64,000 bases of DNA, from the NCBI GenBank assembly GCA_963711215.1, contig CAVQDH010000013.1, forward strand, positions 620,001 to 684,000, in the 5' to 3' direction. This document shows, piece by piece, positions 1 through 8,699 of the stretch (the first letter of the stretch is position 1; every line of letters begins with the position of its first letter). The DNA is from WHUA01 sp963711215. Lineage in GTDB: Bacteria > Pseudomonadota > Alphaproteobacteria > UBA8366. A program made the translations under genes and the position numbers. Below the pieces are notes generated by a model. That model was not told where the DNA came from, made no database searches, and saw only the letters and a list, made by a program, of their open reading frames with translations.

Positions 1-2
1 CG

Positions 3-1008
3 ATGATGGCGGACCGGCGCGGCGAGCTGAAGATCCTGCTGGTCCTGCTGACCAGCGGGCTGCTCGCCTCCTACAGCGCCAATCACTTCGCGCACGGCTT
101 CTGGCCGCTGCTCGCGATCGCCGTCTGCACCGCCGTGTTCTTCAGCCCGATCACGCCGGTATCGGAAAGCCTGACCATGCTGCATGCGGCGCGCGGCGAG
201 GTCGACTACGGCCGGGTGCGCATGTGGGGCTCGATCTCCTTCATCCTCGCCTCCTATCTCGGCGGCGCGCTCCTGGGCGCCTGGCAGGCCGACGCGATCC
301 TGTGGGCGATCACCGTGAGCGTCGGCGTCTCGATCGCCGTCGCGTCCTGCCTGCCCGACACCCGGTCCGAGCTGTTCCCGCGCCGGCGCGGCGTCTTCCA
401 GCAGCTCGCCCGCCACCGTGTCATGCTGCTGTTTCTCACCGCGGTCGGGCTGCTCGCCAGCAGCCACGCGGCGCTCTACGCGTTTGGGACGATCTATTGG
501 CGTCATGCGGGGAATCAGCGATCGCGTCATCGGCATGCTGTGGGCCGAGGGCGTGATCGCCGAGATCCTGCTGTTCTGGGTCGGCGGCGCCTTCATGCGC
601 CGGGTGCGGCCGGGGCATGCGATGCTGCTGGCGGCGGCCGGCGGCGTCGTGCGCTGGACGGTGCTGGGGCTCACCACCGAGCCGGCCCTGCTGTTCGCGG
701 TGCAGTGGCTGCATGCGCTGACCTTCGGCGCGGTGCATCTCGCCGGCATGACCTTCGTCGCGCGCGCGGCGCCGCCGGGCTTCGCCGCGACCGTGCAGAG
801 CCTGTACGCGACAATCGGGACGGGCGCGGCGACGGCGCTGGCGATCCTGCTGGTCGGCCCGGTCTACGCCGCCTTCGGCGGCGGCGCATACTACGTCATG
901 GCCGCGCTCTCGCTGTTCGGCGGCGTCGCGGCCTGGCTGCTGCTGCACCGATGGGACGGCGGCCGGATCGAGCTCGCGGCCGCCGAGCCGGCTACTTCAG
1001 CGTCTTGA
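3..1008 (+). CDS. MFS permease, PPP-like family (5' truncated, frameshifted)
   Basis: Inner-membrane transporter of the major facilitator superfamily, closest in character to the phenylpropionate-permease (PPP) type. The window opens inside the gene: the first visible residues, MADRRGELK, look like the loop after the second helix, so the N-terminus lies upstream. Hydrophobic segments alternate with short basic loops, and the motif DYGRVRMWGS is typical of this family. The reading frame breaks near 513: upstream frame ends at YWRHAG, the next frame continues as ISDRVIGMLW, and removing one A from the GGGGAATC stretch restores a single protein. The substrate cannot be told from sequence. The gene converges on, and overlaps by about 17 bp, the cytochrome c gene. 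Confidence 0.75.
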
Positions 1009-1414
1009 GGAAGGCGATGATGTCGGCGCGGTCCTGCGGCTTCGGCGTCTGGCGCGTCATCGGCGAGCGCATTTGCTTGCCCGACAGGCCCGAGATATAG
1101 GCGCTCGGGTCTTCGAGATACGCATTCAGGCCTTTGTCGTCCCAGGACCAGCCGGTCTTGGCGCAGGCGGCGCGGTAGTTGCTCGAGAAGACCTGCTTGG
1201 CGGCCGTGCCGCATTTCCGTCCATACACGTCGAACAGCGACGGCCCAACCAGCTTCACGTCCTTCTTGATCGAATGGCAGACCTTGCACTGCGCCGTGCT
1301 GAAGAACAGCTTCTTGCCGTTTTCGGCATTGCCGTCGGCGGCAAGCGCCGCGCCCGAGGCAATCATCAGCGCCAAGCCGGCGGCAAACGTCACGCAGTTG
1401 CTTCGCAGTGTCAT
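992..1414 (-). CDS. Class I c-type cytochrome, periplasmic
   Basis: Small soluble electron carrier of about 140 residues, similar to cytochrome c2/c550 proteins. Residues 1-26 form a Sec signal peptide ending in ALA. A single haem site CKVCH lies at residues 43-47, and a methionine in KQMRSPM (about 115-119) is the likely sixth haem ligand; the C-terminus DIIAFLKTLK is the usual final helix. A longer reading frame extends to 1507, but the ATG at 1414 is preceded by GGGAGG at good spacing and puts the signal peptide at the N-terminus, so this start was chosen. It probably feeds a terminal oxidase or a periplasmic dehydrogenase; no partner gene is adjacent. Confidence 0.88.
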   Translation of the reverse strand: MTLRSNCVTFAAGLALMIASGAALAADGNAENGKKLFFSTAQCKVCHSIKKDVKLVGPSLFDVYGRKCGTAAKQVFSSNYRAACAKTGWSWDDKGLNAYLEDPSAYISGLSGKQMRSPMTRQTPKPQDRADIIAFLKTLK

Positions 1415-1747
1415 AACAGCCTCCCAGGTCCGTAGCGGCGCGCCGGTTGTTCGGCAAGCCCTCACCGTGGTCGCGTTATCCCGCATGCAACCGGCATCCG
1501 CCAACAAAAATCCCCCATCGCCGCTGCGTCCGACTGCCGCAGATTTGCCGGCCCGGGCCGCCAGCGGATAGATTGGACATTCGCCCCGGCCGGCGGCGCG
1601 CGTTTCGTCGCGCGCCGGTCTTTCGGAGGCGGTGGCCGGACGTACACCGGCCGGCGGCGCACGTTTCGTCGCGCGCCGGTCTAATGAAGACGGCGGCCGG
1701 ACGACACCGGCCGCCGATGCCGACCCAGGAACATGCAGGGAAAGTCA
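1415..1747. other. Intergenic region with GC-rich repeats
   Basis: 333 bp between the divergent cytochrome c and BadI-like genes. The central part holds two copies of a 36-bp direct repeat (1586-1621 and 1647-1682), each with hairpin potential. The remaining DNA should contain promoters for both flanking genes. A ribosome binding site (AGGGAAA) sits just before 1748. No convincing extra gene was seen. Confidence 0.6.
1586..1682. repeat. Direct repeat of a 36-bp hairpin-forming unit (2 copies)
   Basis: Copies at 1586-1621 and 1647-1682 differ at one base. Each contains GGCGCGCG, a six-base loop and CGCGCGCC, so each RNA or single strand can fold; the second copy has one mismatch in the stem. 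A related 24-bp core occurs in reverse orientation at 2717-2740 (see that entry), which suggests a dispersed intergenic element rather than a local duplication only. Confidence 0.75.
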
Positions 1748-2536
1748 ATGGACTATCAGGACATTCTGTTCGAGGAAAAGAACCGCGTCGCGACCATCAC
1801 GATCAACCGCCCCGACCGCTACAACGCGTTGCGCGCGCCGACCTATTACGAGCTGATCGACGCGATCAAGCGCGGCGGCTGGAACCGCGACAACTGCGCC
1901 GTCGTGCTGACCGGCGCGGGGGACCGGGCTTTCTGCACCGGCGGCGACCAGGCGGACAAGGCGTCCGGCGCGCGCCAGGGGCGCGGCACGGTCAAGGTGC
2001 CGGTCGAGGAGATCCATGCCGCCATGCGCGACGTGCCGGTGCCGGTGATCGCCAAGGTGCGCGGCTATGCGATCGGCGGCGGCAACGTGCTGGCGACGAT
2101 CTGCGACATCACCATCGCCGCCGAGAACGCGGTGTTCGGCCAGGTCGGGCCCAAGGTCGGCTCGGTCGATCCAGGCTTCGGCACCGCCTATCTCTCGCGC
2201 TGCATCGGCGAGAAGAAGGCGCGCGAGATGTGGTATTTCTGCCGCCGCTATTCCGCGCAGGAGGCGGAGAAGATGGGACTGGTCAACAAGGTCGTGCCGA
2301 ACGACCAGCTCGACGCCGAGGTCGACGCCTGGTGCGCCGAGCTCGCCGAGCGCAGCCCGACCGCGATCGCCATCGCCAAGCGCAGCTTCAACGCCGACAG
2401 CGACAACATTCGCGGCATCGGCGCGCTCGGCTTCGAAGCGCTGGCGCTGTTCTACGGCACGGACGAGTCCTGGGAAGGCCGCAACGCCTTCCGCGAGAAG
2501 CGCAAGCCGGACTTCGTGACGAAGCGCGTGCGCTGA
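1748..2536 (+). CDS. badI: 2-ketocyclohexanecarboxyl-CoA hydrolase-like crotonase (BadI type)
   Basis: Crotonase-superfamily ring-cleaving hydrolase of about 262 residues. In the family, BadI hydrolyses 2-ketocyclohexanecarboxyl-CoA to pimelyl-CoA, and MenB is the close relative. The protein matches what I recall of Rhodopseudomonas BadI along its whole length: NRPDRYNA, AFCTGGDQ, GYAIGGGNVLATICD (oxyanion hole region), FGQVGPKVGSVDPG and KKAREMWYFCRRYS. BadI starts MQFEDL, which aligns with MDYQDI here, so the ATG at 1748, preceded by AGGGAAA, was preferred over an upstream alternative at 1733. No other cyclohexanecarboxylate genes flank it, so the actual substrate might be another cyclic beta-keto CoA ester. 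Confidence 0.82.
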   Translation: MDYQDILFEEKNRVATITINRPDRYNALRAPTYYELIDAIKRGGWNRDNCAVVLTGAGDRAFCTGGDQADKASGARQGRGTVKVPVEEIHAAMRDVPVPVIAKVRGYAIGGGNVLATICDITIAAENAVFGQVGPKVGSVDPGFGTAYLSRCIGEKKAREMWYFCRRYSAQEAEKMGLVNKVVPNDQLDAEVDAWCAELAERSPTAIAIAKRSFNADSDNIRGIGALGFEALALFYGTDESWEGRNAFREKRKPDFVTKRVR

Positions 2537-2584
2537 GGGTTTCCGGTCCATGGTAAGGCGGCGGCGTAAATCTTGGCGCCAACG

Positions 2585-2755
2585 AAATTTTCCCTCCCCC
2601 CTTGAGGGGGAGGGACAGGGTGGGGGACTCAATTTAAAGAATTCTTTTTGCGGCGACCCCCCACCTAAATCCTCCCCCAGGCGGCCGGCGTCGTCCGGCC
2701 GCCGTATCCAAAAGAGCGGCGCGCGACGACACGCGCGCCGCAAGGGGGGAGGACT
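2585..2755. repeat. Dispersed GC-rich palindromic repeat cluster
   Basis: This gap holds a C-tract/G-tract palindrome (CCCTCCCCCCTTGAGGGG and following), then the element CCACCTAAATCCTCCCCC, which recurs at about 29482 and, inverted, at about 56540. Nested in it is a perfect 9-bp inverted repeat, CGGCGCGCG and CGCGCGCCG around ACGACA (2717-2740), the same core found in the 1586-1682 repeats. Such elements are common between alphaproteobacterial genes; they often sit at transcript ends and may act as terminators or mRNA stabilisers here, which is inference. Confidence 0.75.
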
Positions 2756-2795
2756 TCATTGGATACGGCCGCGGTTCGAAAATGCGTCAGTCATC

Positions 2796-3647
2796 TCAAA
2801 GCCGCCGCACCGCCTTGACCGTCTGCTTCTCCGCTTCCTCGATATAGCGCACGACCTCGGCGAAGGGCGCGGTGGCGACGGCCATGTCGCGCGCGTTGGC
2901 GTGCAGGAAGCGCTCGGGCGCGATGAAGATGCCGACATGGCCCTTCCAGAAGACGATATCGCCGCGCCGCAGCGCCGCGGCGTCGCCGTCGAAGGGGACC
3001 GGCTTGCCGAGTCCCGCCTCCTGCATGTCGCTGTCGCGCGGCGCCTTAACGCCGCAGCGCGCGAGCGCAAGCTGCACCAGCGCAGAGCAGTCGAGCCCGA
3101 GCGCCGAGCGGCCGCCCCAGACATAGGGCGCGCCGGTGAGACGTTGTGCGACGGCGATGAAGTCGCTCTCGAAGGCGTCGGCCTCGGCGAGATGCTGCAG
3201 CGGCACCCAGCCGCCGGTCGCGAGCTCGGCGTAGCGTCCCTTGCTGCCGGTCACGGCGACGCCGGCGCCCATCGGCAGGATACCCCGGCTCGGCGCGCGG
3301 ATCGCGGGCTCGGGATAAAGGCAGCTCAGGATCGCGGAGACCGTATGCGTCGGCGCGTGCACGCGGCCGGAGAGCGCCGTGCTGTCGGTATAGCCGACAT
3401 AGCCGTCCGTCTCGTTCTGCACCCAGGCGACGCCGTCCTTGTCCTCGAACACGCGCACGCGCTCGCCGAACAGAAGCTCGGAGACGAGCTGGGTGCCGGG
3501 CGCGGGCGCCTTGCGGAGCGGCGCGACGCCGGCCGCTACCTGCCGGTCCTTGCCGTCGACGAAACGCGCCGCCGTCACCTTGCCCTTGAGGCGGCTGTCG
3601 GCGAGGTCGTCGCGGTAGGCATTGAGGCGGCGGTCGAGATCGGGCAT
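2796..3647 (-). CDS. NlpC/P60 family endopeptidase with SH3-like domains
   Basis: Probable cell-wall gamma-D-glutamyl-diamino acid endopeptidase of about 283 residues. Residues 30-155 look like two SH3b-type wall-binding modules (for example GERVRVFEDKDGVAWVQ and GYVGYTDS). The C-terminal NlpC/P60 domain starts at APYVWGGRS and carries the expected catalytic set: Cys187 in LDCSALVQ, His237 in GHVGIF and His249 in FLHA. There is no signal peptide from the chosen start at 3647; a longer frame to 3698 adds a basic segment without one either, so export is unclear. Hydrolases of this subtype (dipeptidyl-peptidase VI-like) often act on recycled muropeptides in the cytoplasm. It reads away from the next membrane protein gene in the same direction. 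Confidence 0.85.
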   Translation of the reverse strand: MPDLDRRLNAYRDDLADSRLKGKVTAARFVDGKDRQVAAGVAPLRKAPAPGTQLVSELLFGERVRVFEDKDGVAWVQNETDGYVGYTDSTALSGRVHAPTHTVSAILSCLYPEPAIRAPSRGILPMGAGVAVTGSKGRYAELATGGWVPLQHLAEADAFESDFIAVAQRLTGAPYVWGGRSALGLDCSALVQLALARCGVKAPRDSDMQEAGLGKPVPFDGDAAALRRGDIVFWKGHVGIFIAPERFLHANARDMAVATAPFAEVVRYIEEAEKQTVKAVRRL

Positions 3648-3734
3648 CGCTGAGGCGCTCCGTCGCTCCGGTCGTCGGACGCCGGCAAGATGCCGCATCG
3701 GGCGGGCCGCGCCAAGGGCGATTGTCGCGCCCGG

Positions 3735-4247
3735 TCAGGCGCCGTGGGCCAGGGACTCGAGCGCGCGCCGCGCGTGTTCCGGCTGGGCGACGCCATAGAA
3801 GCCCCCGCTTTCCCCGTCGATGCCGCGATAGCCCCGCGGGCGGGGCTGGCGGCTGAACAGCACGTCGCCGCTGCCGTCCACGAAAGGCTTGACCTCGACC
3901 GCGCCGATATCGCGCGGGCCGTAGGACGCCGCGACGCGGGCGGGTCGGCCGCTCAGGACCATGGCGCGCCGGCTGGTGATGAGATAGCGGGTGCTGCGGG
4001 CGCCGAGGATCTCGCGGCCCTTGGCGAAGACGACGGCCAGGCCCGCGGCCGCGATCAGCAGCCCGGCAAAGATGCTGATCACGGTGCCGCGCTGCCAGGA
4101 ATCCCAGGTCCAGATCAGCGAAAGGCCGAAAAAGGCGCCGGCGAGAAAACACCAGCCATACTGCCGCCGGACCAATCGGTTGGCATCCGGCCGGCCGTGC
4201 CAGAGGAGCCGCTCTCCCGGCTCGAGGAAGGACTCGATGCGATCCAC
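3735..4247 (-). CDS. Membrane protein with bacterial PH-like domain, function unknown
   Basis: About 170 residues. The opening FLEPGERLLWHGRPD is typical of bacterial PH-domain membrane proteins, in which a short soluble start is followed by two transmembrane helices (here roughly residues 30-50 and 55-78) and a beta-rich PH domain. The phrase STRYLITSRRAMVLSGR is the characteristic first strands of that domain. The protein is probably anchored in the inner membrane with the PH domain in the cytoplasm. Its role is unknown. It lies just upstream of the NlpC/P60 gene on the same strand and could be cotranscribed with it. Confidence 0.7.
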   Translation of the reverse strand: MDRIESFLEPGERLLWHGRPDANRLVRRQYGWCFLAGAFFGLSLIWTWDSWQRGTVISIFAGLLIAAAGLAVVFAKGREILGARSTRYLITSRRAMVLSGRPARVAASYGPRDIGAVEVKPFVDGSGDVLFSRQPRPRGYRGIDGESGGFYGVAQPEHARRALESLAHGA

Positions 4248-4450
4248 GGCACGAGCCTACGGGTTTCACGGGGCTTTGTCACAAGGCGTCGAAGCGGGCC
4301 GCGCCGTTGGAAAAGCGCCGCCGAAGGCGAGAATTCGGTTCGCCCGGTCAATTATTTACACACAATTGCCCTATTTAAGTGATTTTTCATTGGTTTGCGG
4401 TGAAGTGTTCGACGTTTGTGGCAAATGCGGGATAGTCGGGAATTCGCATC

Positions 4451-5074
4451 ATGGTAGCCGGTACGATTGACGAAAAGCGGATCGAGGAGGCCGTGCGTCG
4501 GCTTCCCGTGCTGCCGGAACGCAAAGGCGACGTCAGCCGCGCGGTGACGGGGCTGTTATACGTCATCAAGCGCGCGGCGCTGAAGACCGAGGACGAAGCG
4601 GCGTCCGAGCAGCCCGAACAAGAGGAAGTGGACGAGACGCGGCTCGTGGCCGCGAAGGAATTGCGCGAGACGCATTGGCTCTTCTATGACTTCCGCGAGG
4701 GCTGGGCGAATCTCTCCGATAAGGCGCGCGACGCGCTGAAGCGGCGCATGCGCAAGGCGGGGTTGCCCAATACCGACTTCGACGAGCTGATCGACCGGAT
4801 GGCCCAGCTTCTCGAGCCGATGGCCACCGCCGCGGACGATCTCGAAGAGCCGGAGCGGCCGGCGGCCGCGCCGAAGCCGGATGACCCGCCGCTGCTGATC
4901 GCCCAGCACGCGGCGCGGATGTACACGCGGCTGACCGGCAAGACGCTGCCGAAGCCGAAGGGCAAGGACGGCGTCCCGCGCGGTCCGTTTTTCTGGCTCC
5001 TCGAGGATGTCTTCGCCGGCGCGGGGATCATCGCCAGCGCGGACCAATACTCCCTGATCATCGCGCAAGGCTGA
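4451..5074 (+). CDS. Hypothetical protein
   Basis: About 207 residues, no family recognised. The sequence is soluble, charged and mostly helical in appearance. A short acidic linker (EDEAASEQPEQEEVDE) separates an N-terminal helix from a central segment with aromatic residues (THWLFYDFREGW), and a proline/alanine-rich linker precedes a C-terminal part (GPFFWLLEDVFAGAG). The start at ATG 4451 lacks a strong ribosome binding site. The upstream 200 bp are AT-richer than the surroundings and may hold its promoter. Proteins adjacent to phage or plasmid lysis genes sometimes look like this, but there is no phage context here. Confidence 0.6.
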   Translation: MVAGTIDEKRIEEAVRRLPVLPERKGDVSRAVTGLLYVIKRAALKTEDEAASEQPEQEEVDETRLVAAKELRETHWLFYDFREGWANLSDKARDALKRRMRKAGLPNTDFDELIDRMAQLLEPMATAADDLEEPERPAAAPKPDDPPLLIAQHAARMYTRLTGKTLPKPKGKDGVPRGPFFWLLEDVFAGAGIIASADQYSLIIAQG

Positions 5075-5351
5075 TTGCCCATCTTAGGGCGCGCGGCGCT
5101 TCGGCGCCGCCGCACGTGCGCGCGGTTGCGCCGTTCGCGCGCCGCCGGCGTCCGCGTCCGATCCCGATTTACCGACCGGTACGGGGAAGGCGCGAAATTG
5201 GGAGCTCTTTTACGTTGTAGGTAACTCGACTCCGCCATTGCTAAGGCAGTGCACATTTTCACACCCTGAACGGTGATGAGCATGCGCACTGCTATCGACA
5301 AACGCATTAGTCCGCCTGAAATGCCTCAGCCTGACGGAAGCGCCGGAAATC

Positions 5352-6908
5352 TTGCCGCCGGAAACGCCGGAAACATGGCGTCGCCGGGCTAAGGACGCGG
5401 AGGCCAAGGCGGTTGCCCTCGAGGCCGAGAACACGCAGCTGAGATCCGAGCGCACGAACGCCGTCCTGGCGGCGGCGCGGGCTGAAAAATCCGCGCAGGA
5501 TGCGCAGCAGCCGATTGCGGAAGAGCCGACGCAAAAGCTGGATGCCCTGACCACGGGAATGAAGATCGCGGAGGAAGCGCTTCGCGAGGCCGAACGGGAA
5601 CGGGACGATGCGATACGCAATGTCCGCGACTCGCTGCGGCAGGAGTATGCGCAGCGGGTCGAGGCCATACGCCGATGCCATGCGGCGGAGCTGTCGGCTC
5701 AGTTCGAAAAATCGGAGATGCAGGCGCGGCAAGCGGTTGCCGACGAGCTCGATGCGCTCAAGAAGGATCTCCAGGAAGCCCGCGCGGCGCTTTCCGCCGC
5801 CGGCGGGTCGGCCGATGCCGTCCGCACCGTGGAAGTCAGCTTGCGGAAGGAGTTTTCCCGGCGGATCGATGCAATTCAGCGCGGCCACGCCGCTGAGCTC
5901 TCAGCCCGGTGCCGGGACGCCGAAAGTCGCGCCCGGCAGGAAATCACCGATCAAATCGACACGCTTGGCAACGAGTTGACGGTCGCCCGGGAGGCGCTGC
6001 GCACGGCCGGGCATGAACGGGAAAGCGCGCTGCAACGCGCCGAAGAATCGTTGAGGTCCGAGTTCGCGAGGCAGTACGACGCATTGCGGGAACGCCACGC
6101 GATCGAGCTGGCGGCTCAATTGTCGGACGCGAAGAAGCGTTTCGCGGAAGAGCTGATGGCGAATTTGGCCGCCGCCCATGCGGAATGGCAGGCGGACACC
6201 GAAAAGAAGCTCCAGCGGGCGAGAAGGGAGGCGCGGGACGCCTTGGCCCGCGTCCGTGCTGTCTGGCGACGGCGCAGCAAGGCGGCGGTTTGGAAGGGCG
6301 CAATGGTCTGGCGCGCGCGTGAACGGCGGCGGCTGACGGAAGCCAGGACGAAATGGGACGCCGTCCATCGAGCCGCGCTGGAAGCCTGCGACCGGCGCTG
6401 GCGCGCCAGGCTCGATCGGCTGAAGCGGACGGCGCGGCGCTCGCCCTGGCAGGGCGCGCCGTGGCAGCGCGCGCGCGAAGGCGCTGCTGCTGTTGCCGCG
6501 CAGTTCGCCACGCTGCGCGCAATGACAGGGCGTTGGTTTGAGAGCCGCCGGTCCGCCATCGGCCAAACCGGCTTCGTCGCGGTGATCTTGTTCGCCGTCG
6601 CCGCGCATTTCGGATCGATGGCGTCTGTTCCGATCCGCGGGCCCGGCGAACGGACGGCGACGGCCGCGGCGCAAACGGTGCGCCAGGAGCAGGTCGCCCG
6701 GCTTCCGCGTGGCCGGGCCGTCGACCACGCGCCGGCGGTTCGCGATCGATCCCAAAATCGGCCGCAGGCCCCGTCGGCGAAGATGCCCGCGAGGCCGGAC
6801 AGCGGCTTGCGCGGATCGCTGCCGGACGAAACGCTCACGGATGCGGAGCTCAGGCAGCGGCTCGAGGCGAAAATCCGAAGGCTGAGGACAGAGCTATCCA
6901 CGAAATGA
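5352..6908 (+). CDS. Long coiled-coil protein with C-terminal membrane anchor
   Basis: About 518 residues with no enzyme motif. Residues 8-310 are almost continuous charged heptads, with three or four degenerate repeats of the pattern SLR(K/Q)EF(S/A)RR and HAAELSAQ, indicating a long helical rod with internal duplication. A hydrophobic stretch near residue 400 (TGFVAVILFAVAAHFG) is the only membrane segment, so the rod probably projects on one face of the membrane. No ATG lies in frame: the frame opens after a stop at 5277 and the first plausible initiator is TTG at 5352. An ATG at 5282 in another frame suggests either a sequence error near 5350-5390 or a genuine TTG start. Function unknown; cytoskeleton-like or envelope-spanning roles are guesses. 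Confidence 0.7.
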   Translation: MPPETPETWRRRAKDAEAKAVALEAENTQLRSERTNAVLAAARAEKSAQDAQQPIAEEPTQKLDALTTGMKIAEEALREAERERDDAIRNVRDSLRQEYAQRVEAIRRCHAAELSAQFEKSEMQARQAVADELDALKKDLQEARAALSAAGGSADAVRTVEVSLRKEFSRRIDAIQRGHAAELSARCRDAESRARQEITDQIDTLGNELTVAREALRTAGHERESALQRAEESLRSEFARQYDALRERHAIELAAQLSDAKKRFAEELMANLAAAHAEWQADTEKKLQRARREARDALARVRAVWRRRSKAAVWKGAMVWRARERRRLTEARTKWDAVHRAALEACDRRWRARLDRLKRTARRSPWQGAPWQRAREGAAAVAAQFATLRAMTGRWFESRRSAIGQTGFVAVILFAVAAHFGSMASVPIRGPGERTATAAAQTVRQEQVARLPRGRAVDHAPAVRDRSQNRPQAPSAKMPARPDSGLRGSLPDETLTDAELRQRLEAKIRRLRTELSTK

Positions 6909-6945
6909 ATTCGGCGGCCATGCGTTCCGGCAGAGAGATTTTGCA

Positions 6946-7425
6946 ATGACCAGATATTCCAAGCTTGTATTCGCGCTCCCGTTCTTGTTGGCCGCTTGCG
7001 GCACGGCGCCCCGGGACCGCGCCGTCTCCGGCGGCGGCATCGGCGCGGCCGGCGGCGCGATCATCGGCGCCGTCACCGGCTGGAGCGTGATCGGCGGAGC
7101 GTTGCTCGGGACCGGGCTCGGCGCCGCGATCGGCGGCTTGACGTCGCCCGACAACATCAACCTGGGCAAGCCGTTCTGGCAGCGCGCCAGCGGTTCGAAG
7201 AACTCGGGGACATCCGTCGCGTCGAACGGCTATTCGCAGTCGGTGGCGGATATCCAGCGGGATCTGAAGCGGCTCGGCTACGCGCCGGGTCCGGTTGACG
7301 GGCGTCTCGGCCCCAAGACGAAGGCGGCGATCGCCCGTTTCGAAAACGATCAGGGCTATGCCTCGGGAAAGGGCATCGACCAGCTCGCGAAGGATACCGG
7401 GCGCCTGGCGGCAACCGCTCCCTGA
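6946..7425 (+). CDS. Lipoprotein with glycine zipper and peptidoglycan-binding domain
   Basis: About 159 residues. The lipobox LLAACG marks lipidation at Cys18, so the protein is probably anchored to the outer membrane. Residues 28-66 form a glycine-zipper segment (GGGIGAAGGAIIGAV and GTGLGAAIGG) as in surface-antigen and SlyB-like lipoproteins. Residues 98-145 match a peptidoglycan_binding_1 domain (VADIQRDLKRLGYAPGPVDG, then GPKTKAAIARFENDQG). The layout suggests a link between outer membrane and peptidoglycan. It follows the coiled-coil gene by 37 bp on the same strand and may be its operon partner. Confidence 0.85.
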   Translation: MTRYSKLVFALPFLLAACGTAPRDRAVSGGGIGAAGGAIIGAVTGWSVIGGALLGTGLGAAIGGLTSPDNINLGKPFWQRASGSKNSGTSVASNGYSQSVADIQRDLKRLGYAPGPVDGRLGPKTKAAIARFENDQGYASGKGIDQLAKDTGRLAATAP

Positions 7426-7589
7426 TCTCCGCAAGGAAATCCGATGTCGCATCGACGGTGCGTCGTTTTCCGGCGTCGGCGACAAGGCGGTCGGGGACGT
7501 CGCGGACGGATGCACGGAAATGCCCTGCGCGCGTTCGCGCCCGGCATGGTAGGATGCGAAAAATTCGCACAACTGGGAGGATGCGCGCG

Positions 7590-8615
7590 ATGGAAATCCA
7601 GGCCCTCGGCTATCTTGGAGTCGGGACCGCGAAGCTCGACGCCTGGTCGGACTTCGCGACGGGCTGGCTCGGCATGCAGGCGGTCGATCGCGGCGGCGGC
7701 ATGCGCGCGTTCCGCATGGATGATCGCAAACAGCGCCTGTTCGTCGACCGCGCGTTGCCGGAGGGCCAGAAATATTTCGGCTGGGAGGTCGCGGATGCGG
7801 CGGCCCTGGACTCGCTCGCGGCGCGGCTGGAGCAGGCCGGCGTGGCGGTGCGCTCGGAACCGGCCTCGCTTGCCGGTCAGCGTTGCGTCGGCGGCCTGAT
7901 CTCCTTCGCCGACCCGGCGGGCAATCGTCTCGAGGCGTTTCATGGCGCGGAAAGCGCTGGCGCGCCCTTCCGTCCCGGCCGCAGCATCTCCGGCTTCCGC
8001 ACCGGCGCGCTCGGCATGGGGCACGCGGCGCTGGTGGTGCCGGATATCGACGCGGCGCTGCATTTCTATCGCGACCTGCTGGGTTTCCGCATCAGCGACT
8101 ACATCCGGGCGCCGGCCCGCGTCTATTTCATGCATGTCAATCCGCGGCATCACAGCCTGGCGCTGTTCGACGGCGGCCGCAGCGCCATGCATCACCTGAT
8201 GATCGAGCTGTATTCCTTCGACGATGTCGGGCAGGGCTACGATGTCGCGCTCGGCCAGCGCGAGCGGATCGCGGTGACGCTGGGCCGCCATCCGAACGAC
8301 CTCATCACCTCCTTCTACATGCGCACGCCGTCCGACATCCTGGTGGAATACGGCTGGGGCGGCCGCGAGGTCGACGACGCCACCTGGCAGGCGTCGGAGC
8401 TGGCGAGCCCGGCGAGCTTCTGGGGCCATCAAGGGCTGTTCGAGTCGCTCGCCGGCGGCGACGAGGCGCATCATGCGCCGCATCCGGAGCATCCGGCGCC
8501 CGCCGCGCCGGTGGAAGCGCCGCGCGCGCCGCTGCAGGTGATGGACGGCAACTACCAGCGGATGGCCGGCGTGTGCCCGTGGTGGGAGTCGCTCAAGGAA
8601 GGCCGCGTGCCGTAA
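7590..8615 (+). CDS. VOC-family extradiol ring-cleavage dioxygenase (BphC/HsaC type)
   Basis: Type I extradiol dioxygenase of about 341 residues that would cleave a catechol-type ring next to the hydroxyls using Fe(II). Two VOC repeats are present: the N-terminal half begins ALGYLGVGT, the catalytic C-terminal half begins at GMGHAALVVPD. The metal ligands expected in the family are all visible: His in MGHAALV, His in RHHSLALF and Glu in ILVEYGWGG. The His-Tyr region of the active site is also conserved (DLITSFYMRTPS). ATG 7590 was chosen because GGGAGG ends 9 bases before it; ATG 7581 is too close. The C-terminus carries a His/Pro/Ala-rich extension. The ring substrate is unknown. Confidence 0.88.
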   Translation: MEIQALGYLGVGTAKLDAWSDFATGWLGMQAVDRGGGMRAFRMDDRKQRLFVDRALPEGQKYFGWEVADAAALDSLAARLEQAGVAVRSEPASLAGQRCVGGLISFADPAGNRLEAFHGAESAGAPFRPGRSISGFRTGALGMGHAALVVPDIDAALHFYRDLLGFRISDYIRAPARVYFMHVNPRHHSLALFDGGRSAMHHLMIELYSFDDVGQGYDVALGQRERIAVTLGRHPNDLITSFYMRTPSDILVEYGWGGREVDDATWQASELASPASFWGHQGLFESLAGGDEAHHAPHPEHPAPAAPVEAPRAPLQVMDGNYQRMAGVCPWWESLKEGRVP

Positions 8616-8699
8616 CCTGCCGGCGGCGGCCGGGCCCGGTGCGCGCATATCGCGCGCATATCGATTGACGCGCCCGGCGGAATCGGGCGAGAAATCGCC

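Noticed and set aside
1586..1682. Possible CRISPR from two regularly placed repeats
   Set aside because: Only two copies, GC-rich hairpins, no cas genes; better seen as a dispersed intergenic element.
2760..2790. GGTTCGAAAATGC as a tRNA T-loop
   Set aside because: No acceptor stem, anticodon arm or CCA around it.
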